In this document: in pieces, positions 1-10,808 of the stretch
Position numbering within the stretch: position 1 is the first letter of the stretch
How the letters are laid out: each line of letters starts with the position of its first letter
Assembly: GCA_963931865.1 (NCBI GenBank)
Contig: OZ007507.1
Span: 16,576,681-16,640,680, forward strand
DNA: 64,000 nt
Reading direction: 5' to 3'
DNA from: Axinella damicornis
Taxonomy: Eukaryota; Porifera; Demospongiae; Axinellida; Axinellidae
The notes under the pieces: model-generated
The model's database searches: none
What the model was told of the DNA's origin: nothing
Seen by the model: only the letters and a program-made list of their open reading frames with translations
Position numbers and translations under genes: made by a program

Positions 1-472
1 CCTTCGTCCTCGGCTGGGCAGCCATTACTTGGCAATTTACCTGTTACCCCCCTGGGGATACAGGGCCGTCGCCGCGAGATCTGAAGTGGTCAGGTTGAAC
101 AGCAGTGTTGGCTGACCGGTGCGAAGAAATGCGCGCGAAGCGCACTGGTAAAGGGAGGTCTAGGGGCACCCCCCCAGGAAATTTTTGGGATTTCTGGCGT
201 GGTTTCTGATGCAATTCTTGGGGTCTATATAGATCTGCAGCTGTGGGCACAGTGCTTGCTAGCTAGAGCATGGATATCAATGGCCACAGTGACATGTCGC
301 ATGCAGATTACCGCGCTTCCTGTTCGTCGTAGTGCAGGAACGGCCAGCTAACTATTAAACCACTGGCTATGCGTGGAGCACAGTACAGGTTTCGACTTAC
401 CAAAACTTCGCTTGGGAAACTCTTGAGAAGACTAGGAAGTGACAGCTTCATGCTATTCGCAGCCATCTTATT
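1..472. other. no gene recognised
   Basis: I see no coding region or RNA gene here. The C-rich/G-rich stretch around 45-190 with the A/T-rich phrase following it looks like the end of a dispersed repeat, but there is no second copy in the window that would prove it. Confidence 0.4.
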
Positions 473-942
473 GGGGCGAGCCTGAGCGAGCCCCACATAG
501 ACGAGTTTGCTGTAAATTTTCTATATATATATATATGTATCGTACGTCGTGCCGTAAATCACTTCCTGGTCGTATTTTGCGTATTCTTGCGTCATGCGTT
601 ATTTCCAACCTGAGTTCACTTACTTCCTGCATGCTCGTGCGTTGATATCATGATGTCGCGCCGGTCTAACTGAGACGCGAACTACGAACAGTCTACCTCA
701 ACAAGGCCTTGCAAGGATGGAGACTATAGCGGGGCGGTGAGTGGCTAACAGAGACCGCTCCTGGACCTACCTGCCAGACTGCTTCAAGTGCACGAAATCA
801 ATGATTAATGCGGTCATAACTTTCTCTGGTGTGATCTGTGTCTGTGTCCTTAACTCTCCGTCAGACTCACAATCTGATGACATGCACATGCAACTGCTCC
901 ATGCACATTCAGTACCTGCATGTACTCGCTCAGGCTCGCCCC
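473..942. mobile_element. putative inverted-repeat element
   Basis: The 18 bases at 473-490 (ggggcgagcctgagcgag) recur as an exact reverse complement at 925-942. A perfect 18-bp inverted pair 435 bp apart is the layout of a small non-autonomous DNA transposon. No transposase is seen inside, and I could not identify a target-site duplication, so the class is unknown. Confidence 0.5.
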
Positions 943-1090
943 ACAATGTTCTGCATTCGTCTAGTAAGCTTAGTACGCGATATCGATCACCGCAAAAAAC
1001 GCGGGGTGGTCTGCCGCGCGCGCGCCGCGTACGTGTCGACGTGTCATCGCCGCTAATTTTTTTTGTCTCGGCACAGAAGTGCTGGATGCG

Positions 1091-1164
1091 TAGGTACGTA
1101 CGTACGTGGTACGTACGTACGTACGTACATGGTACGTATGTGGTACGTACGTGGTACATACGTC
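1091..1164. repeat. TACG tetranucleotide microsatellite
   Basis: Imperfect tandem copies of the self-complementary tetramer gtac/acgt, interrupted by 'ggtac' steps. It produces spurious open frames on both strands. Confidence 0.85.
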
Positions 1165-1731
1165 GCTTTTCCAATGCGCGTGCTGCATGCAGGGTGTCAA
1201 ACGTATTTATAGCCTGCAAGTAGAGCTTCAAAAATGATTATGGGTTTGCATGACTGCTCATGAATCCTTTTACCAAGACTGCTGCTACGTAGCTCTAATA
1301 CTTAATTCAGGACAATGAATGCTCACCCATCCAGTGTGCTGCACTCAGCCATCCCACTGGCGGATCCAGGGGTACTTCGTTGAGTTCGGTCGAACTACCC
1401 AGAACATAAACTACTTGTATTATTGTAGCTGTGGTTGGTAATACCTTGACCGTTCGCCGGCTGAAAGCTTGAAGGCGGCAGACATAGTCTTGAGCTACAT
1501 GAGCTAGCTAGGTTTACGCTGCTACACAATTTTAATTTTACATCAATTATTTTTGTTTCTGTATATACGTATAATTAGAAAATAACGACTGTCCACGTAC
1601 GTGGTTGTAATCCGTCGACGATGAAAAGAGGAAGCTAACAGCCCCACACATCGATACTTACTGGTTACTTAGTCAATCTTCTTTGCGTCTGGGAACATGT
1701 CCAGAATGCGCAGAGATGCTACGAGAGCGCT
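1165..1731. other. no gene recognised
   Basis: No supportable coding region, RNA gene or repeat, apart from a short phrase near 1360 (ctggcggatccagg) resembling the end of the repeat family at 1732-1883. Confidence 0.4.
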
Positions 1732-1883
1732 TCCTGATCGCTAAAAAGAACACGTAAAAAAATTTTTCCGCGCTTCGCGCGGACTAATCGCCGCTTCGCG
1801 GCTCTGCGCACCGCCTTCGGCGGTGCGCTGTGTATGTGCCAACGAACCCCCCTTTCAAAATTTCTAGATCCGCCACTGCATCC
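1732..1883 (-). mobile_element. dispersed repeat, GGCGGATC family
   Basis: Read on the minus strand this begins 'cagtggcggatctag', continues with a G-rich run, a 'caccgccgaagg' block, a 'tccgcgcgaagcg' block and an A/T-rich 'ggaaaaattttt' block. The same order of blocks is found on the plus strand at 8945-9098, 26513-26667 and from 21799. It is non-coding. Four copies in 64 kb argue for a dispersed mobile element. Confidence 0.7.
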
Positions 1884-2468
1884 CAAGTGCATACTAAAGC
1901 TCACTCAGCTCTAGCTAGCTAGCTATAGGCCTATACATAAGTGCTGAAAGAATTGGCCACAATTAAGTTGTTGACTAAACATCCAGCCCAGACACGACCA
2001 TACTGCTTTCACCCTTTGGGTGTGAACATTCCAGACCCACCCCTTGCTCACACAGAACCTCCAAGGATATTGACACTCACTTAAGCTGAAAGGCTCATAG
2101 CTAACAGATTTTGCAGTCATATGCATAATAAAGTGTCGAGACACATCAAGTCTTTTAAAGACTCACTTGTTTACCCAAAAGTGGTCAGGTTGAAACTTGA
2201 CCAACCGCACCTGACGAACCGGCGGCTACGGCCCTGGTACGATATCAATAGGTGTCTGAGCCGGCTCTCATCTGCTTTCAGCTATGCCGGGAAGGCCCTG
2301 CGACTTCCTGTGGGGTTGTCATGTCCGCGTGGGAGCGTGTACACTAATAATCGGTGCCAGGGTGTGGGTATATGACCCTTGCTAGGCAGCTGTGAAAACT
2401 TCATATATAATTGACACTAATTGATACAAATCAGCTGTACCATGGCTTGGCTAGGGTGTATGAGATTT
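1884..2468. other. no gene recognised
   Basis: Downstream flank of the minus-strand gene at 2469-3701. No conserved frame, RNA gene or repeat could be supported. Confidence 0.4.
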
Positions 2469-3701
2469 CTACCCTTTGCACAGTTTCCCTCTGGCTTTAC
2501 CCTCGTGAATACATAAAGGAATTGGTGCCTCAAGGAGAGCAAATGGTTTTATCGGCATGTGAGGAGGTGGAGGCGGCAGACAATAGGTTGAAGAAAGTCT
2601 CTCATGGTCCATTCCATCTCTTTTCCATCCCAGAAGCTCACTGTTGTCCTTGTACTTACCAGGAATCTCTTTCACAATTTCAGACACTAGGACAAGCACG
2701 TCATTTTTGATAATACCCCTCGGGTATGGGCGGTGATCTGGGTTGGTTCCCGTTATCTGAGTGTGTAGCACCACTTGCCCCCTAAAAGTGACCTGACATT
2801 TTATGCGAAAACGTACAGCAGACATCCACCAGGATTCCTCAATGTGCTTGGTTGAGTACGGGAGAAGATAATCCAGAGTTTGATAGTGATATGCAACGAA
2901 AGCATCATCAAAACTTGCCGTTGTAAAATACTCTCTCGGTTGATCCACAACACATTTGTTATGCTGTATTGCATATTCCCTACGAGGGAAATACGGATTA
3001 GTATCGGTCTCCACTGCAGCAACAGCAGGTTCAATATTGAAGAGGAATCTTTCAAATTGCCTCCACGGATTTTCACTTTTTGTTGTGTTAAGAACAATGT
3101 CATCATCCATGAAAATGTAGTAGAGATACTGTATGTGCCGACTCTTGGCAACTTGCCACAAGAGGTTTCGTCCTTCTGGCCAACTCAGGGAATGACCATT
3201 GATATATTTGACATGATGCAGAGAGACAGCTGTACAGCTTTGGCTGTAGCTTAGTACCAATACATCACAATTACATTCATCAGGATTGCCTAGTGCTTTC
3301 TTGAGATGAATTGGCAGACAACTCTCTGTTTGTATTGCGTACACAAATCTTGGTTGTGCTCGTTTCGCATCACCTTCCATGGTGTGATTGGAATCACCGG
3401 GACCAGCTTCCATTGTCCGGTTAGAATCACTGGGGCCAGCTCCCATGGTATGTTTAGAATCACTGGGTGCACCTCCCATGGTATGTTTGAAATCACTGGA
3501 ACCACCTCCCATGGTGTGTTTGGAATGACTGGGACCACCTACCGTGGAATGACTGGAACCACCGCCCATGGTATGTTTGGAATCACTGGAACCACCAGGT
3601 CTGTGTAGGAAGTCCACCTTCATAACTGTGACTGTGAACACTGTCAGGACCAAGGTGCTTAGCAGTACAACACGCACTAACCTATTTTGCCAATTAGCCA
3701 T
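2469..3701 (-). CDS. type II membrane glycosyltransferase-like protein
   Basis: Single-exon frame of 410 residues. Residues 9-28 form a hydrophobic helix after a short basic N-terminus (MANWQNRLVRVV), the layout of a Golgi type II membrane enzyme. Residues about 36-110 are a stalk of tandem units of roughly 13 residues, such as SDSKHTMGG, with N-x-T sites (SNRTM, SNHTM). The globular part begins near RFVYAIQTESC and contains YYIFMDDDIVL, an acidic DxD-type motif preceded by hydrophobic residues, as in nucleotide-sugar-dependent glycosyltransferases where the acidic pair binds the metal and sugar nucleotide. Further cysteines and an EESWWM block follow; the tail has a run of prolines. I infer a luminal Golgi glycosyltransferase but cannot name donor, acceptor or family. 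The start is the first Met, directly before the membrane helix. An intronless gene beside multi-exon neighbours may point to retroposition. Confidence 0.75.
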   Translation of the reverse strand: MANWQNRLVRVVLLSTLVLTVFTVTVMKVDFLHRPGGSSDSKHTMGGGSSHSTVGGPSHSKHTMGGGSSDFKHTMGGAPSDSKHTMGAGPSDSNRTMEAGPGDSNHTMEGDAKRAQPRFVYAIQTESCLPIHLKKALGNPDECNCDVLVLSYSQSCTAVSLHHVKYINGHSLSWPEGRNLLWQVAKSRHIQYLYYIFMDDDIVLNTTKSENPWRQFERFLFNIEPAVAAVETDTNPYFPRREYAIQHNKCVVDQPREYFTTASFDDAFVAYHYQTLDYLLPYSTKHIEESWWMSAVRFRIKCQVTFRGQVVLHTQITGTNPDHRPYPRGIIKNDVLVLVSEIVKEIPGKYKDNSELLGWKRDGMDHERLSSTYCLPPPPPHMPIKPFALLEAPIPLCIHEGKARGKLCKG

Positions 3702-3761
3702 AGCTACGATACAGCTACTAGCTAGCTAGTTAGCTACCTTCCGCCGCACCAACACTTTTTG

Positions 3762-3935
3762 TAGTCTCACGGGGCCAGACCCACACGGAAGGGAGGGCTG
3801 GTCAAGTGGCAATTAGCAATTTGTTCTTGACACCCCAGACGTTTGTTTTCTGGGAATTTGGTATGCAATCAACAAAGTTCACACCCCCACTTGACCAGAC
3901 CCTCCCTTCCGTGGGCGGCTGTATACAATCGGTGG
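3762..3935. mobile_element. miniature inverted-repeat element
   Basis: Left arm 3786-3809 (cggaagggagggctggtcaa...) is the reverse complement, bar one base, of the right arm at 3887-3911. The first 100 bases match the left end of the larger element starting at 4291, base for base over long stretches. It therefore looks like an internally deleted, non-autonomous derivative of that transposon. Confidence 0.75.
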
Positions 3936-4290
3936 ACTGGACTACTGGACTACTGGACTCACCCAAAATTCCATGAAACGCCCTTTTCAGTGAGAAGCTA
4001 AACCTCCTTACTCAGCCTATTAGTTCGCTAAAGTTGCTTCCTAGCCTGTTGCGGCATCGTCTCCTCGATTTCCGAGGTCAAAGGTCACGTGCATATTTAA
4101 TGAGCGAGCTCAGGGATAACAATCATGGTAGCTACACTTAAAGGCAGGCTGGAGTTTGGTTTCTGCTGATAACGTGCTAACTGCTCTTCTAATCGTTCAA
4201 GCAGGCGGAGAATCCTAACTGGAGCTCAATTAAAATTTGACTTCCCAACAAATGCGTGTGACCTCCATAAGAAAACAGTTGATACAAGTC

Positions 4291-6148
4291 TAGTCTCGCG
4301 GGGCCAGACCCACACGGAAGGGAGGGTCTGGTCAAGTTGCAATTGGCAATTTGTTTTTGACACCGCCGAAGAACTCTGGTGTTAGGTATGCAATCGAATC
4401 AAGCTGCGTAATAAAGTGGTGACGTCACAATTACGGTAACTGTGTAAACAATTAGCTACCTCTTGCGTGAGTCAATGGAGGAGGCAAGCTGTTGTTTGTG
4501 TAGATCTCTCGTGTCTTCTGGCCAATGCAAAAGTAGAAGGAGGAATCTGTATGGCCCAGCGTGTGAGACGTCTCGGCGTGTACTGAGTGAGCAAGTGTCA
4601 AGACTGTGTGGTCAGAACCTTGAACACTTTGTTGAGACAAAAGGAGGTCATAGTCTCCTTTGTTACGAATGCAATGCAAAGCTGCACAGATTCTCTGTTC
4701 TTGACAGTCAGTTAACTGAACTCAGAGATTATATGGGGGCATATATCTCTGCATTTCACCCCATCAGTGTTCTCAGCACTGCCACAGTTCCTGCTGTTGG
4801 TCAGAAGAGAGCGGTGCCAACTTCTGAGCTTCCTTCCAAGCAGCCTCGGTTAGACCCACAGACACTAGCTGAACACACCGATCCCAGTACATTTTGCCCC
4901 ATCAGTGTTGTCAGCACTGCCACAGTTCCTGCTGTTGGTCAAAAGAGAGTGGCGCCTACTTCTGACCTTCCTTCCAAGCAGCCTCGGTTAGACCCACAGA
5001 CACAAGCTGAACACACACATGCCAGCATCTCAACACAAGAATCACCTGGTGTTACTGTAAGTTTTTCGTTTAATCTATACTTGCTATGACTAATTTATGA
5101 GCATGTACATTCGTTGCAGGTCAACGTCAGGTATGCTTCTGGGACCCATGTATTCAACATCAACACACCTTCTCGGAAGGCAGGTATTAAGCGATATGCT
5201 CGTCGTTCCTACAAATCACTGGTTAAAACAGTAGTGGAGTCATCAACCTCTTCCAATCAGGTCTTGAAGGAAGTTGCTGCCAAAATAAAGGCAGAGATGA
5301 AACAGCTTGCATCTGACGAACACGACTCCATCTTGAGGGATGCCGTAGAGGGTGTCAAGCACTTCAGCTGGGACACTATCAGTTTGGAGCTGCAGAAGAA
5401 AGTGCCTATACCCTGATGCAGTTACTCCATCTCTTGGTGAAGAAACCGGCCGCCTCCAAGCCCTTTATCACCTGCATGGCATCTCAACTCCTAAAAGACG
5501 GCCACCCAAAGCTTGGTCTTATGCAGCGAGCTGTTTCTGTTATGCTGTATGGGCATGGATCAAGCAAGCAGGTATGACCCCATTAATGTAGTATCCGATG
5601 TAATGTCATGTGTACGTATATCTCAACATGTACAGGTATTTAATAGCCTTCGCCAGCTCAATTTCAACAGTGTTGCTGTCTGAGTCGTCTGAAGAAGATT
5701 CGGTCCCCTCTGCTCCACCATACAGTCCAGTTTCTACATCAGAGGTACGTGACCCCTCATCTGCAGACAATTCTCATGACGAAGATGACAATGAATCTCT
5801 GGAAAGTAGAAGTGCAGAAGACATGCAACCACCAACACTGATGGACGACACCACATCTGATGCAAGGCCAGTTGATGCGTCTTCTGAGAGCAGTTTTCAA
5901 CCTGAATGGTGTGGATTCAAGTTTGTCGGTGATAACATTGATAAAAACATCCGCCCATCATTTCATCGACTTCAGCATCAGACAAAATCATTGCACCATT
6001 TCCACAGATACACTGTCAAAGACCGTGTAGACCTATCTGGTCTTCCTGATGCCGATGGCTCCCCATCAAGTATTGACGCTACTGATCTGCTGATCACAGA
6101 AGAAGAGTGGAGTCGCTTCAAGGACGACTGCTGTGTTCTAGTTTCAAG
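4291..6148 (+). pseudogene. broken transposon gene, DUF6589-type protein
   Basis: The element starts at 4291 with the same terminus as the small element at 3762. An ATG at 4475 opens exon 4475-5056, encoding a C-x2-C...C-x2-C finger-like N-terminus (CCLCRSL, later CYECNAKL) and a tandem duplication of about 45 residues (STATVPAVGQKR... twice). Exon 5120-5571 continues in phase with KAGIKRYARRSYKSLV and a helical segment. Near 5412 the frame stops (KKVPIP*), while the next frame carries on with LLHLLVKKPAASKP and MQRAVSVMLYGHGSSK, so an indel broke it. Exon 5636-6148 changes frame again and then carries SSFQPEWCGFKFVGDNIDKN and LHHFHRYTVKDR, which I recognise from multicopy invertebrate proteins with the DUF6589 domain. 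The C-terminal part and the right terminus are missing. It is a dead copy; transposase function for the family is my inference. Confidence 0.65.
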
Positions 6149-7021
6149 GTAGGATTGCTGTACATGGTGTATTATGTAGCACATCAGGGAGACGTGTTTG
6201 TTAGGTAACCTAAATTGCTAAGTGCTATACATAAGCCCAAGTACCATATGCTTCGATTAGCCTTAATGTGAAGGACTGGAACTGTTAATTAGTGAAAATC
6301 AATGTTTGCCAACTTTGGAGGGAGCCCTCAGTGACAGGAGGCTTGCTGTAAAACGTGGAATACGGAATAGCGGAATAAAGGAATAACGGAATAACTTTTT
6401 ATTGACCGGAAATGAAATTTTGAAAAATATGCTTTGTTCTTTGCCGACACGGCACGTGTACTATTATGCATGCATGATCGAGGGAGCTGTGCTGCGAGAT
6501 CGAGCCACTGCTAGCTGTATCTGGACTTACAGAGGAGCTGCGAATACCGGGTAAGCCGTGAGATGGTGACTGCACTAAAAAAGCGACGTGGGCTGACGAC
6601 GCAGTGAGAGGTTATTAGTCTTGGCAGTAATTAGCTTCCACAGCATGTGCGCCGATGTCGCGAGGACAGACAAAGATCCTTCGATCTATATTGAAAGCCT
6701 GGCTTTCCAGGATGGCAGAGTCAAACCTTTGTAGCGTTGCACAAACGGCACGAAGTTGCTGAGCCTGCTCAGGTACGGCATAGTATGTAGAATCTCAAAG
6801 TTTTTTGGTACCAGTTATTTGCTTTTCTACATCATGGAGTTCTTCGTAGTGCATAGCAATTCCAGGTCTGAATCGGCTGGAAGTCTGACTCCTCACGATT
6901 AAAGCTCTCAAAATCATGATAGACTAGGGACTATCCATACTCCATACAAGTAGCTTCGCTCACTTCGCTCGCTCAGCTACTTCCCCCTCATTTGCCTACG
7001 TGAGTAATCCGAAGCTCTCTG
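6149..7021. other. non-coding; short CGGAATAA repeats
   Basis: No gene. At 6356-6398 there are four or five imperfect copies of 'cggaata(a)', probably a remnant of a mobile-element end. At 6950-6992 there is a near-palindrome (gtagct...agctac) that recurs at 7677-7710, each just ahead of a 29-bp repeat array, so it belongs to that repeat unit. Confidence 0.5.
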
Positions 7022-7400
7022 TGCAGAGCTGCTGCTCCCCGATTGCGTCCGCTTCAGCTGCTGCTCCCCGCGCGATTGCATCGATCTGTTTCAACTGCTG
7101 CTGAGCTCCCGGCTTGCATCTGCTTCAGCTGCTGCTCGCCGCTTGCGTCCACTTCAGCTGCTGCTCTCGATTGCGTCCAACGTCCGTTTCAACTGCTTCC
7201 CGATTGCATCCGCTTCAGCTGCTGCTCCCCGATAATTGCGTCCGCTTCAACTCTGCTCCCCGATTGCATCCGCTGCTCCCCGATTACGTCCGCTTCAACT
7301 GCTGCTCCCCGATTGCGTCCTCTTCGGCTGCTGCTCCCCAATGGCGTCCGCTTCAACTGCTGCTCCCCGATTGCGTCCGCTTTGGCTGCTGCTGGCCAGC
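7022..7400 (+). repeat. 29-bp minisatellite array, copy 1
   Basis: About 13 degenerate copies of a 29-bp unit: ctgctgctccccgattgcgt followed by ccgcttcaa. Long frames across it (Leu/Pro/Ala/Ser-rich) exist on several frames only because of the repeat. The flank from 7500 (cccgccccacgaacatccca and a cacacaca-rich segment) recurs after array 2. Confidence 0.85.
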
Positions 7401-7756
7401 TGTCCTGGAAGATTCCAGCCATGTCCACTATTCTCCAACATTCTACGCAGAGTTCGAGGTTCAGTAAATTGAAGTACGAAGGTCACCCGTTACTATGAAG
7501 TCTAGTCCCGCCCCACGAACATCCCACTTCCTTTACACACAGTCAGACAGACACACACACGGTTAAAATCTTAATCCCACTTCCGTTACACACAGTCAGA
7601 CAGACACACACATGGTTAAAATCTTAATGTATTGATGTAGGATAGAGTGCATGGACACACAATAATATGTACTACAAGTAGCTGAGCTCGCTTCGCTCGC
7701 TCAGCTACTTCCCCCTTGTTCGCCTACTGTGCGTAATCCGGCGTCGGACAGCTCTC

Positions 7757-8150
7757 TGTGCAGAGCTGCTTCTCCTCGATCGCGTCCGCTTCAGCTGCTG
7801 CATGCTCCCGAGCCCGATTGCGGCATCCGCTTCCACTGCTGCTCCCCGTTTGCCTCCGCTTCCAGCTGCTGCTCCCCGATTGCGCCCGCTTCAGCTGCTG
7901 CTCGCCGCTTGCGTCTGCTTCAGCTGCTTCTCCCGATCGCGTCCGCTTCGGCTGCTACTCCCCGATTGCGTCCGCTTCAACTACTGCTCCCCGATTGCGT
8001 CCGCTTCAACTCCTGCTCCCCGATTGCGTCTGCTTCAACTGCTGCTCGCCCGATTGCGTCTGCTTCAACTGCTGCTCCCCGATTGCGTCCGCTTCAACTG
8101 CTGCTCGCCCACTTCGACTGCTGCTCCCCGATTGCATACATCCGCCGCTT
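7757..8150 (+). repeat. 29-bp minisatellite array, copy 2
   Basis: Same unit as at 7022, about 13 copies. Shared flanks on both sides (the near-palindrome before, and 'cccgccccacgaacatccca' after, at 8251) show that the array travels within a larger dispersed element of about 0.65 kb rather than having expanded independently. Confidence 0.85.
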
Positions 8151-8944
8151 GCTGGATTCCACCCCATGCCCGGGTCCGAACATTCTTCGCGGAGTTCGAG
8201 GTTCAGTAAATAAATTAAAGTACGAAGGTCGCGCGTCACTATAGTCTAGTCCCGCCCCACGAACATCCCACTTCCGTCACTCACACACACACGGACACAC
8301 GTTAAAATCTTAATGTATTGATGTATCCCACTGCGTGGGTGGTCCAAAAGTGCTATATACACGAGGTCAGTGTACATATCCTCCATTTACTAAGCGCCGA
8401 TAATTGGTACGTCGGGTGCCGATAATAAGGTCATGCCGATAATTGATGGTATACGCTAACTTAATTTATGGAATGGACTTGGATTTCTCCGTTCCTCACA
8501 GGTTCATTTGGTTCAAGCATTCTCATTGCTGCCATAGTGGCTTGTGTGGGTGGAGTGTTGCTGATAGTTGCACTGATTGTCTCAGTGGTGGTAATATGTG
8601 CAAAGGCACGAACAAAGAGAGGTAAGTAGGTCACCAACACCCGAAATTGTCTGCAGTAAAATGCACCTGCAAAACCTTGGCCTTGGCCAAGGCTTGTGTT
8701 ATCCTAGAACCGCTTCATTCCAATTAGCTATGTATAGCTAGCTATGCCTATGCATGATTATATAACATGGGATTAGGAATGGGTTCACCAGCGTTGCTCT
8801 CAGACCATTTACCACCTTCATCTTTTGATTGCTTGCAGTAACTGTAGAACAAGGCTAGTTAGGGATCAGCAGACAATCCAACACTGCATGTGAACTCAAC
8901 TCACTGGTATAGGGCAACTCACTTTCAGAACAAGTGCTCGAGCA

Positions 8945-9098
8945 CGCCAGTGGTGGATCCAGAAATTTAGAAAGAGGGGTTCAGCTGAGCAGGTTGGTTG
9001 GTACAGCACACCGCCGAAGGGGTGTGTGCAGAGCTGCGAAGTGGTGTTCAGTCCACGCAAAGCGGGGATAAATTTTTTTGTGTGTTCTTTTTAGCGTT
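8945..9098 (+). mobile_element. dispersed repeat, GGCGGATC family
   Basis: Plus-strand member of the family at 1732-1883: 'cagtggtggatccag', a G-rich run, 'caccgccgaagg', 'cacgcaaagcg' and an A/T-rich block. It lies inside the segmental duplication and so has an orthologous partner at 26513-26667. Confidence 0.7.
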
Positions 9099-9690
9099 CT
9101 TTTTACTCTCTCTCTCTTACCTCTTGGATGATTTCAGCAGACCCTAATTGTATTCACCAGCTGAGCTGCTCGTACTTATAGCTAGCTAGCCAGGCTCATT
9201 CCCAGGTGGCCAGCTTATGGCTTGCCTCCAATTAGCTAATGCACAGCAGGGGTGGCGGCACAATATTTAGGCGGCAAAATATTTAGGGGGGGCATCGCCC
9301 CCCCCCCCCCCCCCCCCCCCTCCCCTAACTCCTAGCTAGCTACTATACAGCCAACGGCTGCCCTATACTTAGTACTAGGCTGACTCGGCTAACCTTGTGT
9401 ACGTACGATGTACTCGAATCGAGTTGCTGATCTGGTGCAAGTCCAGCTAGCTACCGGTCCCTGCTGCTCGTACCCTCGAGTGCTATGGCAGTATTATATA
9501 TACCGCGTAGTTTGGGGACGAAACAAGTGTTTAGTCTCCTAACCTGTATAGCTAGGTGTTTACATTTGGGGACGACAGCCTGGGAGCGAGACTACTATAT
9601 CCACGCGCGCGCGCGCACGTACGCATGCACATTACAGCAGTACATGTAGTCTCGTTCCCAGACCCCCCTACAGTACATGGTCCTGCAAAG

Positions 9691-9760
9691 ATGAAGAGAA
9701 TACAACAATCGGTCATTGCGGATTTTTTCTCTGGCTCTCAGTTTGATTCTCATGATGGCT

Positions 9761-9765
<5 letters not shown>
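9691..9765 (+). pseudogene. possible hAT-type transposase N-terminal remnant
   Basis: An ATG opens MKRIQQSVIADFFSGSQF, which resembles the 'xxxQxSIxDFF' start of hAT/ZMYM-type transposases and their domesticated relatives, then runs into a poly-C tract from 9763 that destroys it. The duplicate copy at 27161 is the same. The resemblance is short and could be chance. Confidence 0.25.
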
Positions 9766-9801
<36 letters not shown>

Positions 9802-10619
9802 TGTAAATACGTGCCGCCGCCCCTGCACAGTATCACACACTGGCAGCAACTGTTGAGGAGAGCAATGGCAGTCCAAGGGAAGACAAAGCACTCATAATAC
9901 TACGTACCAGGGTGTGAGTTGCTGCACAGTTATTATAGCTAAGCTACATTTGGGTCAGTGCACACCGATGATGGCAATCGTGACAGTGTAGCTAGCTAGC
10001 TAGTCAGAATCTCTGCACACTCAGGCTCATAAGCATTACTCGGACCAAAACTGGTTTCCCCTTCCTGAAGTGTAATCTAGCTTCATCTCAAATCTGCAGC
10101 TGGTGGCCACACTAGTACTGGCAACACAGCACCTCCCTCCACCACTACTGATGCTTTTGAGCTTCCCACCTGGGACAACATTGCTTACGGCAATACTCAA
10201 CACCAGTGCACCACTCCCAATACTGTTAAACTCCCCATCCATGACAGCATTGCTGGTAATCTTCAACAACTACACACTAATACTGCTCCCGAGTTTGAGA
10301 GACTGGATCAGCTAGTTCACACCACTACTGATGCTGCTGAGCTTTGTACGTACAACAACATTGCTTATGGCAGTCCTCAACACCTGGACGCTAACACCAC
10401 CACTAGTACTGCTGATGTTGAGCTCCCTGTCCATGACAACATTGCTTACGGCAATCTTCAACACCTGCATACAAACACTACTCATGAGTGTGAGAGACTG
10501 GATCAGCTAGTTCACACGTATGAAAGACTGGACAGAGACGAGATAATGGAGAACAAAACTCAGCCCAGTGGTGCTTATACTGGCTATGATTAACACTGGA
10601 CAATGCATTGTAGTGTACA

Positions 10620-10625
10620 AATAAA
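10620..10625 (+). terminator. polyadenylation signal AATAAA
   Basis: AATAAA lies 27 bases after the stop codon of the orphan tail exon, a plausible poly(A) signal. In the paralogous position of receptor A, a hairpin insertion follows the stop and the hexamer reads 'acaaaacaaac', so the signal is not conserved there. Confidence 0.45.
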
Positions 10626-10808
10626 CTTCAGTCTTTCATTTTATAAGAGAAGTTTCGTAAGAGCTTGTTTGTGACATTGTGTTGCTGAAACTTCACCTTG
10701 ATTTTATCCATCATTGTGTTCCATATGTAGTTGATGATAATATGAAAGTGAAGCCTAATTATTGTTGTACTACTACCAAGAATAATGGTTAAAGATTGGG
10801 GTACCTGT

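Larger units (their letters stand above)
8502..10593 (+). pseudogene. orphan transmembrane + signalling tail exons
   Basis: Exon 8502-8621 (acceptor ends at 8501, donor ggtaagt) encodes SFGSSILIAAIVACVGGVLL and the rest of a transmembrane helix ending in basic AKARTKR. Exon 10100-10593 encodes a 164-residue tail ending GAYTGYD and is exactly as long (494 bp) as its paralogue at 27575-28068, with no frameshift. No signal-peptide, Ig or FN3 exons precede it in the window, so as placed it is a 3' fragment of receptor A. It keeps the DNIAYGN motifs and an ITIM match (IAYGNL). Two YERL tyrosines are changed: Phe at 10294-10296 and Cys at 10489-10491, the latter destroying the ITAM. Alternatively its 5' exons lie upstream of the window and it is a functional gene. 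Confidence 0.7.

Noticed and set aside
767..1231. 154- and 160-codon frames on opposite strands
   Set aside because: Half of each is the TACG microsatellite; the rest shows no domain, and it overlaps a putative inverted-repeat element.
2150..2400. Possible tRNA- or 5S-derived SINE
   Set aside because: Some phrases look RNA-gene-like, but I could not lay out A and B boxes at proper spacing or a second copy.
4076..4110. Phrase ggtcaaaggtca...gcatatttaatgagc shared with 24288-24320
   Set aside because: A shared 30-bp phrase, with an AGGTCA-like core suggesting a nuclear-receptor site, but one copy lies in a foldback element, so a mobile-repeat origin is simpler.
7043..8244. Overlapping frames rich in Leu, Pro, Ala and Ser
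   Set aside because: They coincide with the 29-bp arrays; open in all frames because the unit lacks stops.
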